Source of the DNA: Streptococcus sp. DD12
GTDB lineage: Bacteria > Bacillota > Bacilli > Lactobacillales > Streptococcaceae
Direction of reading: 5' to 3'
DNA: 64,000 nucleotides
NCBI RefSeq assembly: GCF_001578885.1
Contig: NZ_KQ969496.1
Location: 123,068 to 187,067 of the forward strand
This document shows, in pieces, positions 9,059-18,936 of the stretch (position 1 is the stretch's first letter; each line of letters opens with the position of its first letter). Made by a program: the position numbers and the translations under genes. The notes below the pieces were generated by a model that was given only the letters and a program-made list of their open reading frames with translations, had not been told where the DNA came from and made no database searches.

Positions 9059-11098
9059 ATGTCAGAACGTAATGATCACGAAAAAGAAAGTTTTCGAGAG
9101 AAAATTCTATCTGATTTGGAAAAACAACGGTTACAGCAGTATATCAACGAACAAGATAGCGACCAGCCGTTAGAAAATGCTGACCAAGAACACTTGGTCC
9201 CTGAGTTTGAAGCCTTTAAAAATTCTGAGAATGTCTCAGCAGGTCATTTAGATGTCCCTGAGACCGATCTTTCTGCTGAGCAGGTTCTAGACCATCTGGA
9301 CCATTTGTTTGATCCAAGCCTAGACTTAACCCCCACTGATCCACTTAACCCGGATTACTCTGAGAACAAGGAAGAAAAAACAAGTGCTCAAGCAAGCACG
9401 AGCTCAGAGCTTTCACAAAAGGTTGCGTCCGAATCAGTGGCTCAGAGTGAAGCCACGGTTGTTGAAGTTATTGAACAATACAGCGCTTCTGCTGTGCAAT
9501 CTGAGACAGCTTCTTCTGAAGAAGCGGTTGCCTATGAGCGGTATTACGACCCAGAGCGTGGGAAGTTTGTTCGCCGTCGTCTATCTGCCAGTCAATCAGA
9601 GGAGGCTTCTGAGAGCCTAGCCCAAAGTGACAGTGTGCCCTATGAAGAAGTGGCTATTACCTATAGTGCAGCGGGAACGACGGTTCCTGTCACCTATCAC
9701 ACCTCTCAGGCTGAAGAGGAAGCGGAGGCATTGGCCCAGTCTGAGGAACAGGAAGCTCACGCTATGGGTTCTGAGGCTTTGGAGACAACCGCTCCCATTG
9801 ACAAGCTTAAGAAATCTCTAGCAGATAGTGTCAAAGACCAGCCGTCCCCTCAAGCGACCAAACAAGCTGATTCTGAGCTTCCACAAGCGCCATCTCCTGA
9901 AGCAGAGACTGATAAGACACCTAGTCGTAGCCAATCCAAAAAAGTGAAAAAACAAGCTAACTTGGCCGGACGTATTGCAAAACGCATCATTCTTTTCTTT
10001 GTCTTTCTTCTAATTGTCGGTGGCCTAGGCGTCAGTTACTATGTTTATGATTCCCTGCAACCTGTTGATAAAACAAGCAGTCAGTATGTTCAGGTAGAAA
10101 TTCCTGAAGGTGCTGGAACCAAGCTGATCGGTCAGACCTTGCAAAAAGCTGGCGTGATTAAGTCGGCAATGGTCTTTAACTACTACACTAAATTTAGGAA
10201 TTATTCTTCTTTTGCAGCGGGTTATTATAATATTCAAAAATCCATGTCTATGGATAAGATTATAAAAACCTTGCAGGCTGGTGGGACATCAGAACCGACC
10301 GCTCCTGTTGCAGGTAAGGTAACCATTCCTGAAGGCTATACCATTACCCAAATTGCCCAAGCGATCACGGACAATGTCAACACCAAAAAGAAAAATGATA
10401 AGACGCCATTTAAGGCCGATGATTTCTTAAAACTGGTGCAAGATGATAGTTTCATTGCCAAGATGAAGGAAAAATACCCGACACTCTTGGCCAACCTACC
10501 AGATAAGTCAAGTGTGACCTATGTCCTGGAAGGCTATCTTTTCCCAGCGACCTATAATTATTATGATAATACGAGCTTAGAAGATTTGGTTGATCAGATG
10601 CTTCAGGCTATGAACAGCAATCTGAGCCCTTATTATGATACGATTGCTGCGAGTGGGAAAACAGTCCATGAGGTCTTAACGCTGGCCTCCATCGTGGAAA
10701 AAGAAGGCAATACTGACGACGACCGCAGAAAGATTGCCAGTGTCTTTTATAACCGCTTGAATGCCGGTATGGCCTTGCAGTCCAATGTTCCTTTGCTCTA
10801 TGCATCAGGAAAATTAGGCACAACAACCACCCTTGCAGAAGATGCAGCGGTTGACACATCGATGGATTCCCCTTATAATGACTATACCAATACCGGTTAC
10901 CCACCAGGTCCTGTGGACAGTCCGGGGCTATCCTCTCTCAAAGCTGTGATAGAGCCTGATAGCACGGAATACCTCTACTTTGTTGCTGATGTGGATACTG
11001 GTACGGTATACTATTCTAAGACTTATGAAGAACACCAAGCAAATGTTGACACCTACGTCAACTCTAAGTTAAGTTCGAGCTCTAGTTCTAGTGAATAG
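9059..11098 (+). CDS. mltG: Endolytic murein transglycosylase MltG with long acidic N-terminal extension
   Basis: 679 residues. A single membrane helix (about residues 308-330, IILFFVFLLIVGGLGVSYYVY) separates a roughly 300-residue, acidic, Ser/Glu-rich cytoplasmic region from the external YceG/MltG domain. The catalytic motif SIVEKEGNTDDDR is present (first Glu about residue 547). MltG cuts nascent glycan strands near the elongasome. The cytoplasmic part is low in complexity and contains repeated (V/L)AQS(E/D) units; it begins with a charged helical stretch. The C-terminus ends in a serine run. The ribosome site AAAAGAGGAAA precedes the ATG. Last gene of the murC unit. Confidence 0.95.
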   Translation: MSERNDHEKESFREKILSDLEKQRLQQYINEQDSDQPLENADQEHLVPEFEAFKNSENVSAGHLDVPETDLSAEQVLDHLDHLFDPSLDLTPTDPLNPDYSENKEEKTSAQASTSSELSQKVASESVAQSEATVVEVIEQYSASAVQSETASSEEAVAYERYYDPERGKFVRRRLSASQSEEASESLAQSDSVPYEEVAITYSAAGTTVPVTYHTSQAEEEAEALAQSEEQEAHAMGSEALETTAPIDKLKKSLADSVKDQPSPQATKQADSELPQAPSPEAETDKTPSRSQSKKVKKQANLAGRIAKRIILFFVFLLIVGGLGVSYYVYDSLQPVDKTSSQYVQVEIPEGAGTKLIGQTLQKAGVIKSAMVFNYYTKFRNYSSFAAGYYNIQKSMSMDKIIKTLQAGGTSEPTAPVAGKVTIPEGYTITQIAQAITDNVNTKKKNDKTPFKADDFLKLVQDDSFIAKMKEKYPTLLANLPDKSSVTYVLEGYLFPATYNYYDNTSLEDLVDQMLQAMNSNLSPYYDTIAASGKTVHEVLTLASIVEKEGNTDDDRRKIASVFYNRLNAGMALQSNVPLLYASGKLGTTTTLAEDAAVDTSMDSPYNDYTNTGYPPGPVDSPGLSSLKAVIEPDSTEYLYFVADVDTGTVYYSKTYEEHQANVDTYVNSKLSSSSSSSE

Positions 11099-11111
11099 AC
11101 TGAGCATCAAG

Positions 11112-11134
11112 GAGTGGCTAAAACCCACTCTTTT
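11112..11134 (+). terminator. Terminator after mltG
   Basis: Six-bp GC-rich hairpin GAGTGG/CCACTC with a short loop, followed by TTTT. The T run is short, so read-through into greA is possible. Confidence 0.55.
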
Positions 11135-11176
11135 GCATTTCTACCTAACTAAATGTCATAATAGAAAGAGAAAACA

Positions 11177-11659
11177 ATGGCTGAAAAAACTTATTCCATG
11201 ACCCAAGCAGAAAAAGACCAATTGGAAAAAGAACTCGAAGAGCTCAAGTTGGTCCGTCGTCCCGAAGTAATCGAACGCATCAAGATTGCCCGTTCTTATG
11301 GAGACTTGTCTGAAAACAGTGAGTATGAAGCGGCTAAGGATGAACAAGCCTTCGTTGAAGGCCAAATCTCAACCATCGAAACCAAGATTCGCTACGCTGA
11401 AATCGTTGATAGCGATGCGGTAGCTACTGACGAAGTCGCTATCGGAAAAACGGTGATCGTCCAAGAAGTGGGCACGACTGATGAAGACACCTATCTCATC
11501 GTGGGTGCAGCCGGTGCGGATGTTTTTGCAGGAAAAATTTCTAACGAAAGTCCCATTGCCCAAGCCTTGATTGGACGCAAGACAGGCGACCAAGTGACCA
11601 TCAATTCACCTGCAGGTTCTTATGAAGTCGTGATCAAGGACGTTAAAAAGACCGTTTAA
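11177..11659 (+). CDS. greA: Transcription elongation factor GreA
   Basis: 160 residues. The N-terminal coiled coil carries the acidic tip sequence [15 protein letters not shown] that enters the RNA polymerase secondary channel to stimulate cleavage of backtracked RNA. The C-terminal FKBP-like domain ends with [14 protein letters not shown]. Length is normal for the family. A CATAAT at 11157-11162 may be its -10 box, and a terminator follows. It is the usual downstream neighbour of mltG in streptococci. Confidence 0.97.
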   Translation: MAEKTYSMTQAEKDQLEKELEELKLVRRPEVIERIKIARSYGDLSENSEYEAAKDEQAFVEGQISTIETKIRYAEIVDSDAVATDEVAIGKTVIVQEVGTTDEDTYLIVGAAGADVFAGKISNESPIAQALIGRKTGDQVTINSPAGSYEVVIKDVKKTV

Positions 11660-11670
11660 TAAACAAAAGA

Positions 11671-11696
11671 AAGAGAAGCGCAAGCTTCTTTTTTTG
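11671..11696 (+). terminator. Terminator of greA
   Basis: Hairpin AGAAGC-GCAA-GCTTCT with a stable tetraloop, followed by seven T. Confidence 0.85.
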
Positions 11697-11840
11697 TGGT
11701 CAAAATGAGAAAATGGCCGTGTTTTTTTAGATTAGTTACAAATAGAAAAAATGAGAAGACTAGAAAAGCCTGAGAAAGTAGTAAGCGACAGGATGACCAG
11801 ATTTTTAGGGGGTTTCTTTTTTAGCGAAAAATGCCCTCTT

Positions 11841-11858
11841 AACGACTTTTTATTCATA
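11841..11858 (-). promoter_or_regulatory. Candidate ArgR operator (ARG-box-like)
   Basis: Read on the minus strand, TATGAATAAAAAGTCGTT matches the general ARG-box pattern (TGAAT-W4-ATTCA) at 16 of 18 positions, counting degenerate ones. It lies about 100 bases upstream of the argG promoter in an otherwise featureless AT-rich gap (11697-11947). A weaker similar sequence overlaps the argG -10 region. Confidence 0.35.
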
Positions 11859-11947
11859 GAAACAATTCTTATACGGATAGGAAACCCTGTTTTTACGGCT
11901 ATTTTATTGCTTATTTAAAAAAATAGTAAAAAAATACAGGTTTAGGC

Positions 11948-11975
11948 TTGACAAAGTATAAATATGCGATATAAT
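11948..11975 (+). promoter_or_regulatory. Promoter of argG
   Basis: Perfect TTGACA (11948-11953), 16-base spacer and perfect TATAAT (11970-11975). Transcription would start near 11982, which places the argG start at 12027 and excludes the longer frame beginning at 11964. Confidence 0.8.
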
Positions 11976-12026
11976 GTATATATAAACATGAGCGCTAGCT
12001 CAAATAATAAGAAAAGAGAAACTATT

Positions 12027-13217
12027 ATGACGAAAGAAAAAGTAATCCTTGCTTACTCCGGTGGACTTGATACCTCTGTGGCTATCACTTGGCTCAAGAA
12101 AGACTACGATGTTGTTGCTGTCTGTATGGACGTCGGTGAAGGCAAAGACCTAGATTTTATTCACGACAAGGCCCTGACAGTCGGTGCTATCGAGTCCTAT
12201 GTCTTGGATGTCAAAGATGAATTTGCTCAAGAATATGTTTTGCCAGCCCTGCAGGCGCATGCTTACTATGAACAGAAGTACCCTTTGGTGTCTGCTTTGA
12301 GTCGGCCAATTATTTCCAAAAAATTAGTTGAAATTGCGCATAAGACTGGCGCTACCACCATTGCTCACGGTTGTACCGGAAAAGGAAATGACCAAGTTCG
12401 GTTTGAAGTGGCTATCGCAGCCCTCGACCCAGAATTGAAGGTTATCGCCCCTGTTCGGGAGTGGAAGTGGTCTCGGGAAGAAGAAATCAATTATGCCAAA
12501 GAAAATGGCGTGCCAGTCCCTGCGGACTTGGATAACCCTTACTCTGTTGACCAAAACCTTTGGGGCCGGGCAAATGAGTGTGGTATCCTAGAAAACCCGT
12601 GGAACCAAGCGCCAGAAGATGCCTATGGCATTACCACAGCGCCAGAAGCTGCACCAGACCAAGCAGAGTTTGTGGACATCGAGTTCAAGGCTGGTGTGCC
12701 TGTCGCTGTTAATGGCAAGGAAATGAAATTGGCAGACCTTATCCAAGAGTTGAATGTCATTGCTGGAAAACACGGTGTCGGACGGATTGACCACGTGGAA
12801 AACCGGTTGGTCGGCATCAAATCTCGGGAAATTTACGAATGTCCAGGGGCGATTACCTTGTTGACTGCCCATAAGGAAATCGAAGATTTGACGCTGGTTC
12901 GGGAAGTTTCTCACTTTAAACCGATTCTCGAAAATGAATTGTCAAACTTGATTTACAATGCCCTTTGGTTTAACCCAGCGACTCAGGCCATTATTGCCTA
13001 CTTGAAAGAAACGCAAAAAGTGGTTAATGGTACAGCCAAAGTTAAACTTTACAAGGGGTCTTGCCAAGTTGTAGCTAGAAAATCACCAAATTCCCTCTAC
13101 GATGAAAACCTAGCAACCTACACATCAGCGGATACCTTTGACCAAGACGCAGCCGTAGGCTTTATCAAGCTTTGGGGACTGCCAACGAAGGTCAATGCTG
13201 AGGTCAACGACAAATAG
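12027..13217 (+). CDS. argG: Argininosuccinate synthase
   Basis: 396 residues. It joins citrulline and aspartate with ATP, the penultimate step of arginine synthesis. The PP-loop AYSGGLDTS is at the N-terminus, and [14 protein letters not shown] and the [13 protein letters not shown] segment are in place. The start at 12027 gives the family N-terminus [17 protein letters not shown]; the frame is open upstream, but that region is the promoter. The gap to argH holds unusual hairpins and a terminator rather than a simple operon junction. Confidence 0.97.
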   Translation: MTKEKVILAYSGGLDTSVAITWLKKDYDVVAVCMDVGEGKDLDFIHDKALTVGAIESYVLDVKDEFAQEYVLPALQAHAYYEQKYPLVSALSRPIISKKLVEIAHKTGATTIAHGCTGKGNDQVRFEVAIAALDPELKVIAPVREWKWSREEEINYAKENGVPVPADLDNPYSVDQNLWGRANECGILENPWNQAPEDAYGITTAPEAAPDQAEFVDIEFKAGVPVAVNGKEMKLADLIQELNVIAGKHGVGRIDHVENRLVGIKSREIYECPGAITLLTAHKEIEDLTLVREVSHFKPILENELSNLIYNALWFNPATQAIIAYLKETQKVVNGTAKVKLYKGSCQVVARKSPNSLYDENLATYTSADTFDQDAAVGFIKLWGLPTKVNAEVNDK

Positions 13218-13240
13218 GCAAGAGCAAAAAAGAGAAGACC

Positions 13241-13276
13241 TTTCAGATAAAAGTGTCCTGTGAGGCGCATCTGAAA
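13241..13276 (+). promoter_or_regulatory. RNA hairpin 1 with PyrR-binding-loop architecture
   Basis: Lower stem TTTCAGAT/ATCTGAAA (8 bp), a 5' bulge of four A, an upper stem GTGTC/GGCGC (with G-U pairs) and the hexaloop CTGTGA. The core TCCTGTGAGGC fits the PyrR target UCCNGNGAGGY, whose known features are a CNGNGA hexaloop and a purine-rich 5' internal bulge. The resemblance is seen in the sequence; binding is inference. It could instead act as a simple 3'-end hairpin of argG. Confidence 0.5.
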
Positions 13277-13299
13277 CTCTTTTCTTATTCATGACTGCG

Positions 13300-13334
13300 G
13301 TCTGATAAGGACTTCCTGTGAGTGGTCTTCAGAC
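13300..13334 (+). promoter_or_regulatory. RNA hairpin 2 with the same loop as hairpin 1
   Basis: Lower stem GTCTGA/TCAGAC, a purine-rich 5' bulge (TAAGG), an upper stem ACTTC/GTGGT with one mismatch, and again the hexaloop CTGTGA. The stems differ from hairpin 1 while loop and bulge type are kept, which argues for selection on the loop. A third CNGNGA (CTGAGA flanked by GCC/GGC) occurs at about 13355-13366, just before the terminator. Confidence 0.45.
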
Positions 13335-13371
13335 GAGCCCAAAATGGGCGCATCGCCCTGAGAGGCAAAAG

Positions 13372-13401
13372 AGGTTTAGAGCCATACTCTAGACCTTTTT
13401 T
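13372..13401 (+). terminator. Terminator between argG and argH
   Basis: Ten-bp stem AGGTTTAGAG/CTCTAGACCT with one G-U pair and loop CCATA, then six T. It lies downstream of the two PyrR-like hairpins and upstream of the argH -10 box (TATAAT at 13435-13440), so it could end argG transcripts or be a regulated attenuator. Confidence 0.8.
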
Positions 13402-13472
13402 ATGCTAGTAGTAGGTTTGAACTGATATTTTAGGTATAATAACAGTAGCAAACAGCAAAGGAAGAGGAAACA

Positions 13473-14852
13473 ATGACAGAAAATCATAAATTATGGGGTG
13501 GCCGTTTTGAAGCTAGCCTGGAAGGTTGGGTAGAAGAGTTCGGCGCTTCTATTAGCTTTGACCAAAAAATGGCAGAATATGACCTGCTAGGCTCTGTGGC
13601 TCATGTCACCATGCTGGGCGAAACAGGGATTATTACAAAAGCAGAAGCCCAAACAATCAAGCAAGGTTTAGAGGACTTACTGGAAGAATTCCGTGCCGGT
13701 CAGTTAACTTTTGATGTTACCAACGAAGACATCCACATGAATATGGAGAGCCTCTTAACCCAAAAAATCGGCCCGGTCGCTGGTAAATTGCACACAGCGC
13801 GTTCACGTAACGACCAAGTCGCAACAGACATGCATCTCTATCTCAAGGCTAAATTAGCAGATGTTCTAGACAAATTGCACCATCTTCGTGAAACCTTGGT
13901 GACTGTGGCGGAGCAACATGTCTATACCATCATGCCAGGTTATACACACCTTCAGCATGCGCAACCCATATCTTTTGGGCATCACTTGATGGCTTATTAC
14001 AGCATGTTTACCCGTGACAGTGACCGCTTTAGTTTTAACCTTCAGCACACAGACCTGTCTCCTTTAGGCGCTGCGGCTTTGGCGGGAACGACCTTTCCCA
14101 TCGATCGTGAAATGACCACGGCTTTGCTTGGCTTTTCTCAGCCTTACAGTAACTCCTTGGATGCGGTCAGTGACCGGGATTTCATTTTAGAGTTTTTGTC
14201 AAATGCTTCTATCTTGATGATGCACATGAGCCGGCTGTGTGAGGAAATCATTAACTGGTGTTCCAACGAGTACCAATTTGTCACCTTGTCCGACACTTTC
14301 TCAACAGGGTCATCTATCATGCCACAAAAGAAAAACCCTGATATGGCTGAGCTTATTCGGGGCAAAACAGGGCGTGTCTATGGGGATTTAATCGGTCTTT
14401 TAACGGTGATGAAATCACTGCCTTTGGCCTACAACAAGGATTTGCAGGAAGACAAAGAAGGCATGTTTGACACGGTGGAAACCATCACGGTTGCGCTAGA
14501 TATCCTATCTGGCATGCTGTCTAGTATGACGGTACACGACCAACACATGGCTGAATCGACCGAAAAGGATTTCTCAAATGCAACGGAACTTGCGGACTAT
14601 CTGGCCAGCAAGGGTCTGCCTTTCCGGGAAGCCCATGAGATTGTCGGCAAAATGGTTTTAGAATGTACCAAAAAAGGCTACTATCTCCAAGATGTCCCTC
14701 TGGAGCGCTACCAAGAAGTATCTGACCTTATCGAGGCAGATATCTATGAGACCTTGGCATCTCATACGGCAGTCCAACGCCGGAATTCATTAGGGGGGAC
14801 AGGTTTTAAACAGGTCGAATGGCAAATTGCCAAAGCTCAAAATGAGTTATAA
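13473..14852 (+). CDS. argH: Argininosuccinate lyase
   Basis: 459-residue fumarase/aspartase-superfamily enzyme that splits argininosuccinate into arginine and fumarate. It has the N-terminal LWGGRFEA, the [13 protein letters not shown] segment and the superfamily signature [12 protein letters not shown] containing the catalytic Ser loop. Length is normal. It has its own TATAAT (13435-13440) and a GGAAGAGG ribosome site, and is followed by a strong terminator. It completes arginine synthesis from citrulline together with argG. Confidence 0.97.
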   Translation: MTENHKLWGGRFEASLEGWVEEFGASISFDQKMAEYDLLGSVAHVTMLGETGIITKAEAQTIKQGLEDLLEEFRAGQLTFDVTNEDIHMNMESLLTQKIGPVAGKLHTARSRNDQVATDMHLYLKAKLADVLDKLHHLRETLVTVAEQHVYTIMPGYTHLQHAQPISFGHHLMAYYSMFTRDSDRFSFNLQHTDLSPLGAAALAGTTFPIDREMTTALLGFSQPYSNSLDAVSDRDFILEFLSNASILMMHMSRLCEEIINWCSNEYQFVTLSDTFSTGSSIMPQKKNPDMAELIRGKTGRVYGDLIGLLTVMKSLPLAYNKDLQEDKEGMFDTVETITVALDILSGMLSSMTVHDQHMAESTEKDFSNATELADYLASKGLPFREAHEIVGKMVLECTKKGYYLQDVPLERYQEVSDLIEADIYETLASHTAVQRRNSLGGTGFKQVEWQIAKAQNEL

Positions 14853-14881
14853 TCGAAAAACAAGAAGCCTTACTAACCGTC

Positions 14882-14909
14882 AACCAGTCAGGATAACCTG
14901 ACTGGTTTT
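14882..14909 (+). terminator. Terminator of argH
   Basis: Eleven-bp perfect hairpin AACCAGTCAGG/CCTGACTGGTT with loop ATAA, followed by a short T-rich tail. Confidence 0.85.
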
Positions 14910-14932
14910 CTGTAGATTTTTTTAAGCTTACT

Positions 14933-14960
14933 TTGGCTTTTTGGGCTTTTATGTTATAAT
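14933..14960 (+). promoter_or_regulatory. Promoter of rnpA-yidC-jag
   Basis: TTGGCT (14933-14938), 16-base spacer, and an extended -10 TGTTATAAT with TATAAT at 14955-14960. It lies 32 bases before the rnpA GTG start. Confidence 0.75.
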
Positions 14961-14992
14961 GGTAATTACTATATTGTGGAGGAGGACCTGAG

Positions 14993-15337
14993 GTGAAGAA
15001 ATCTTATCGCGTCAAAAAAGATCAGGATTTTAAAGCTCTGTTTGACGCAGGCAAAAGTGTGGCCAACCGCAAATTTGTGATTTACCATTTACCTCGGGGC
15101 AAGGACCACTTCCGTGTGGGGCTCTCTGTCAGTAAGCGACTGGGCAATGCGGTGACACGAAACCGCATCAAACGGCGTTTGCGCCATTTGATTATGGAGC
15201 TAGCCGATGGCTTGGAAACCCAAGACTTTGTCATTATCTGTCGGCAGGGCGTTCAGGATTTGGATTATCAAGAAATGAAAAAAAACCTTGTGCATGTCCT
15301 CACACGTGCAGATATTTACCAAAAGGAGAAATTGTGA
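14993..15337 (+). CDS. rnpA: Ribonuclease P protein component
   Basis: 114-residue basic protein that pairs with the RNase P RNA to mature tRNA 5' ends. The family signature [18 protein letters not shown] is present. The start is GTG at 14993, preceded by a strong GGAGGAGG. Its stop overlaps the GTG of yidC (GTGA), giving coupled translation. The order rnpA-yidC-jag is conserved in streptococci. Confidence 0.96.
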   Translation: MKKSYRVKKDQDFKALFDAGKSVANRKFVIYHLPRGKDHFRVGLSVSKRLGNAVTRNRIKRRLRHLIMELADGLETQDFVIICRQGVQDLDYQEMKKNLVHVLTRADIYQKEKL

Positions 15338-16152
15338 AAAAGACCTTACGTTTGATTCCCCTCCTCGGGGCAGCATTGTTAGTGCTGAGTGCCTGTGGGA
15401 CTAGTGCAGTAACCAATCAGTCGACAGGGGCATGGGAGACCATCGTTTACTACTTTGCCTTGGCTATCAAGGGCATGTCCTTCGGGCAAAGCATGGGATT
15501 AGGGATTGTTCTCTTTACCTTGGCTATTCGTGTGGTGATGATTCCACTTTACCATTACCAAATGACTTCTAGCCGCAAGATGCAAGAGATTCAGCCACAA
15601 CTCAAGGCTATCCAAGAAAAATACCGTGGCCTGTCAGACACGGAAAGCCGTTTAGCCATGACTGAGGAAACCCGTGCGGTCCAAAAAGAAGCGGGTGTGA
15701 GCACCTGGTCAAGCCTCTTACCTCTTTTGGTTCAGATGCCTATTCTCTGGGCTCTCTACCAGGCCTTAACGCGGGTTGATTTTGTTCGAGAAGGGCATTT
15801 CCTCTGGTTGGATTTGGCCAAACCCGATCAGTTTTATTTCTTGCCAATCTTAGCAGCCCTCTTTACCTTCTTGTCTTCCTGGTTGACCAACAAGGCTATC
15901 AAGGAAAAAAATGGGGCCATGACGGCTATGACCTATGGTTTGCCTGTCATGATTTTCTTCTTCGCTTTTAATATTGCCAGCGGGGTATCTCTTTACTGGA
16001 CAGTTTCCAATGCTTTTCAGGTCGGACAAATCCTTCTGCTCAATAATCCGTTTAAGATAATTGCTGAGCGAGAAGAAAAAGAAGCTATCGAAAAAGAACG
16101 TGAAGCTAAGAAACGCCGTGCAATGCGTAAAGGGAAAAAGAAACGAAAATAA
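15334..16152 (+). CDS. yidC: Membrane protein insertase YidC (lipoprotein form)
   Basis: 272 residues. The N-terminus is a lipoprotein signal with lipobox LSAC (Cys about residue 21), followed by the YidC/Oxa1 core of about five membrane helices: [19 protein letters not shown], the cytoplasmic coiled hairpin, [19 protein letters not shown] and later helices. A lysine/arginine-rich tail ends the protein. It inserts membrane proteins together with or beside the Sec system. The GTG start overlaps rnpA by 4 bases. Streptococci usually have two paralogues; the one next to rnpA and jag is the YidC1 type. Confidence 0.95.
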   Translation: MKKTLRLIPLLGAALLVLSACGTSAVTNQSTGAWETIVYYFALAIKGMSFGQSMGLGIVLFTLAIRVVMIPLYHYQMTSSRKMQEIQPQLKAIQEKYRGLSDTESRLAMTEETRAVQKEAGVSTWSSLLPLLVQMPILWALYQALTRVDFVREGHFLWLDLAKPDQFYFLPILAALFTFLSSWLTNKAIKEKNGAMTAMTYGLPVMIFFFAFNIASGVSLYWTVSNAFQVGQILLLNNPFKIIAEREEKEAIEKEREAKKRRAMRKGKKKRK

Positions 16153-16166
16153 GGAGAATATAACTC

Positions 16167-16958
16167 ATGGTAGTATTTACAGGGAAAACTGTTGAAGATG
16201 CCACACATCAAGCTGTTGCCAGTTTGGGTGTCTCAGTAGACAACCTGTCTATTCGTGTCATCACGATGGGGAAAAAGGGATTTTTAGGGATTGGTCGAAA
16301 ATTAGCTGAAATCGATGTGACCTTGCTTTCAGTAAGGCCAGCAGAGCCTGAAACACCGACTCCTGCGACGGCTCAAGCAGAAGAAAAAATGCCAGTGGCA
16401 CAGACACAGCCAGTGTCAGAAACAGACACAAGTCGTGATCAAGCTTTTGAAGAGTTTGTCTCAGCTACCTTCGGTCAGGATATCTCAGCCTTGAGCGATA
16501 AGGATATTGATGCGGCTCGCGACGGTGTCACCCAGTATTTAGAAACTATTTTGCAAGGAATGGGACTTGACGTGCAGCTGTCAACGCAAGTACGTGAAAA
16601 AACCATTCTGTTACAGATGGATACGCAAGAACCAGGGCGTTTGATTGGCTACCATGGAAAGATTCTTAAAGCTTTACAAGTCCTGGTCCAAAATTACTTG
16701 CATGACCGCTATTCTAAGGAACTGACGGTTACGCTTAATGTTGCTGACTACATGGAACGCCGTTATGAAGTCTTGGAATCCTTGGCCCGCAAGGCTGCAG
16801 CGCGTGTGCAGGAAACAGGTCGGGACTATATTTTAGACCCTATGCCAAATAATGAACGTAAGCAACTCCATAAGGTCTTATCAACAATTTCTGGTGTAGA
16901 CAGCTATTCCGCTGGAGCAGATGGCCGTCGTCGTGTTGTTGTTACCCTAGAACGCTAA
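16167..16958 (+). CDS. jag: RNA-binding protein Jag/KhpB
   Basis: 263 residues in three parts: an N-terminal Jag domain (VVFTGKTVEDATHQAVASLG and KKGFLGIGRK), a variable Ala/Pro/Glu-rich linker (about residues 55-90), and a KH domain with GRLIGYHGKILKALQ followed by an R3H domain containing NNERKQLHK. In pneumococcus the homologue works with KhpA in cell-elongation control and binds RNA. The ribosome site AAGGAG lies 14 bases after yidC. Last gene of the rnpA unit; a terminator follows. Confidence 0.94.
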   Translation: MVVFTGKTVEDATHQAVASLGVSVDNLSIRVITMGKKGFLGIGRKLAEIDVTLLSVRPAEPETPTPATAQAEEKMPVAQTQPVSETDTSRDQAFEEFVSATFGQDISALSDKDIDAARDGVTQYLETILQGMGLDVQLSTQVREKTILLQMDTQEPGRLIGYHGKILKALQVLVQNYLHDRYSKELTVTLNVADYMERRYEVLESLARKAAARVQETGRDYILDPMPNNERKQLHKVLSTISGVDSYSAGADGRRRVVVTLER

Positions 16959-17007
16959 GAAAAGCACACCCTTTGGCTAGACCCCAAAGGTGAACAATAA
17001 ATTGAAC

Positions 17008-17048
17008 AAAGGATTTAGAACTGGATGACACAGGGCTAAATCCTTTTT
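17008..17048 (+). terminator. Terminator of rnpA-yidC-jag
   Basis: Eleven-bp stem AAAGGATTTAG/CTAAATCCTTT with a 17-base loop and a T run. A preceding hairpin (CACCCTTTGG/CCAAAGGTG, 16968-16993) has no T tail. Confidence 0.8.
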
Positions 17049-17115
17049 GTTTTTACTTCCCTATGCTTGGACTTTCCAAGCCAGTGATAGCAAGCATGTG
17101 TTTGTAAATGAAGAT

Positions 17116-17151
17116 GCAAAAACCCCCGCCAAAATAAGGATGGTGGGGGTT
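17116..17151 (-). terminator. Terminator of rpoY-rnjA
   Basis: On the minus strand AACCCCCACC/GGCGGGGGTT (one mismatch) is followed by a T run, 9 bases after the rnjA stop. Confidence 0.8.
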
Positions 17152-17159
17152 AGTTTGCT

Positions 17160-18935
17160 TTATTTTTGAGGGGTTGCTTTACGCTTTTGGTTGCTGTGCT
17201 TTTTGGGGCGGCGTTTTGGGCCTGTCCCTTTTTTAGCAGTAACAAGAGGCGCTTGTCCATCATCTGGTGTTAAAACCATCGGTATGATAATGGGTTCACG
17301 CTCTGTTTTTTCATAAAGGAAGGGGCGCAAGGCATTGACAATGGCACCATTGACTGATTGGATAGTGGCTTCCTTGTTCTTTAGTGCAATTCGGATGGCA
17401 TTAAAGAGCACCCGCTGGCTCTCACGGATAAGTTGGCCAGATTCGCGCATGTAAATAAAACCACGACTGAGAATATCTGGACCAGCTAAAATCATCTTAG
17501 ATTTGAAGTCGACAGTTGCAACTGCTAAGACGACCCCGTCTTCGGCCAAATCGTGACGGTCACGTAGGACGGCGGCTCCGATATCACCAATACCATTACC
17601 GTCTACATAAGTATCTTGAGCATTGAAGTGACCAGCCCTGCGAGCAGAGTCTTTAGTCAAGGCCAAGACATCCCCGTTTTCCAAGATAAAGATATTCTCT
17701 TTAGGAATGCCTACATCTTGCGCTAGTCCTGCGTGAACCTTTTGCATGCGGTATTCCCCATGCACAGGCATGAAGAACTTAGGTTTAATCAAGCGTAGCA
17801 TGAGTTTTTGTTCCTGCTGGCCACCGTGTCCAGAGGTATGGATGTTGTTGACTTTCCCATGGATAACATCGACACCAGCTTCTTCGATGGTGTTGATGAG
17901 GCGGTTAACACTAATGGTGTTTCCTGGGATAGGACTTGATGAGAAAATAACGGTATCCCCTGGTTGCAATTGCACCTGACGGTGCATGCCATTGGCAATC
18001 CGAGAGAGGGCAGCCATAGGTTCCCCTTGGCTACCAGTACACATGATTAAAATTTCACTGGCATGGTAGTTTTTAAGTTCACTTGGCTCGATAAAGGTTC
18101 CTTCAGGCGCCTTGATGTAGCCCAATTCCATACCATTGACAATAGCCTTTTCCATGGAACGGCCAAAAACGACAATCTTTCGACCGGTTTTGACCGCTGC
18201 ATCCGTGGCTTGTTGGAGGCGGAAAATATTGGAGGCAAATGATGCGAAAATGATGCGCCCTTGGATGCCTTCGATAATTTTCATGATGGACTGGCCAACA
18301 ACTTGTTCGGAGTTGGTAAAGGTTGGGATTTCAGCGTTGGTTGAATCTGATAAGAGACAAAGCACCCCATCTTCACCCAAGGCAGCCATCCGATGCAGGT
18401 CAGCTGGCTCACCAACTGGGGTAAAGTCAAACTTAAAGTCACCTGTACAGACAATCTTCCCTTGAGGTGTGTGAATGACAATCCCTAAAGGTTCAGGGAT
18501 GGAGTGTGTTGTCCGAAAGAAAGTCACACTGAGGTTTTTAAAGGTTAATTCTGAATCTGCGTGAATTTCGTAGAGTTTGGCAGACCGTAAGAGACCGTGT
18601 TCTTCGAGTTTGCCTCGAATCAATGCCAAGGCTAAGGGCCCAGCGTAAATGGGAATATTGGCCTGTTTAAGCAGGAAAGGAATACCACCGATGTGGTCTT
18701 CGTGCCCGTGGGTGATGACCAGTGCCTTGATGCGGTCAATATTTTCCACGATATAAGAATAGTCAGGGATGACATAATCAATCCCTAACAAATCATCCTC
18801 AGGGAATTTAATCCCGGCATCGACGATGATGATTTCATCCTTGTATTCGATTCCGTATGTATTTTTCCCGATTTCGCCTAATCCGCCGATAGCGTAAACG
18901 CCAACTTCTTCGGGTTTTAAATCTATGTGAGACAT
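17160..18935 (-). CDS. rnjA: Ribonuclease J1
   Basis: 591-residue metallo-beta-lactamase/beta-CASP ribonuclease, with 5'-3' exonuclease and endonuclease activity on mRNA and rRNA. The zinc motif [10 protein letters not shown] is at about residues 75-84. The beta-CASP region has [16 protein letters not shown] and the HTSGHG and PVHGEYRM motifs. A basic tail rich in Lys/Arg ends the protein. It matches the J1 rather than the J2 type in its start ([19 protein letters not shown]) and in being paired with rpoY, whose stop lies 1 base before this ATG on the coding strand. Confidence 0.96.
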   Translation of the reverse strand: MSHIDLKPEEVGVYAIGGLGEIGKNTYGIEYKDEIIIVDAGIKFPEDDLLGIDYVIPDYSYIVENIDRIKALVITHGHEDHIGGIPFLLKQANIPIYAGPLALALIRGKLEEHGLLRSAKLYEIHADSELTFKNLSVTFFRTTHSIPEPLGIVIHTPQGKIVCTGDFKFDFTPVGEPADLHRMAALGEDGVLCLLSDSTNAEIPTFTNSEQVVGQSIMKIIEGIQGRIIFASFASNIFRLQQATDAAVKTGRKIVVFGRSMEKAIVNGMELGYIKAPEGTFIEPSELKNYHASEILIMCTGSQGEPMAALSRIANGMHRQVQLQPGDTVIFSSSPIPGNTISVNRLINTIEEAGVDVIHGKVNNIHTSGHGGQQEQKLMLRLIKPKFFMPVHGEYRMQKVHAGLAQDVGIPKENIFILENGDVLALTKDSARRAGHFNAQDTYVDGNGIGDIGAAVLRDRHDLAEDGVVLAVATVDFKSKMILAGPDILSRGFIYMRESGQLIRESQRVLFNAIRIALKNKEATIQSVNGAIVNALRPFLYEKTEREPIIIPMVLTPDDGQAPLVTAKKGTGPKRRPKKHSNQKRKATPQK

Positions 18936-18936
18936 T

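Noticed and set aside
11964..12026. Longer argG reading frame beginning at an upstream ATG
   Set aside because: The argG -10 box (11970-11975) lies inside it, so the upstream ATG would not be transcribed, and the extra residues are not part of the family.
13355..13366. Third PyrR-like hexaloop CTGAGA
   Set aside because: Only three flanking base pairs and no lower stem or bulge; kept as a remark, not as a separate element.
14921..14937. TTTAAG-N5-TTTGGC before rnpA as a CiaR box
   Set aside because: The second half matches only 3 of 6 positions.
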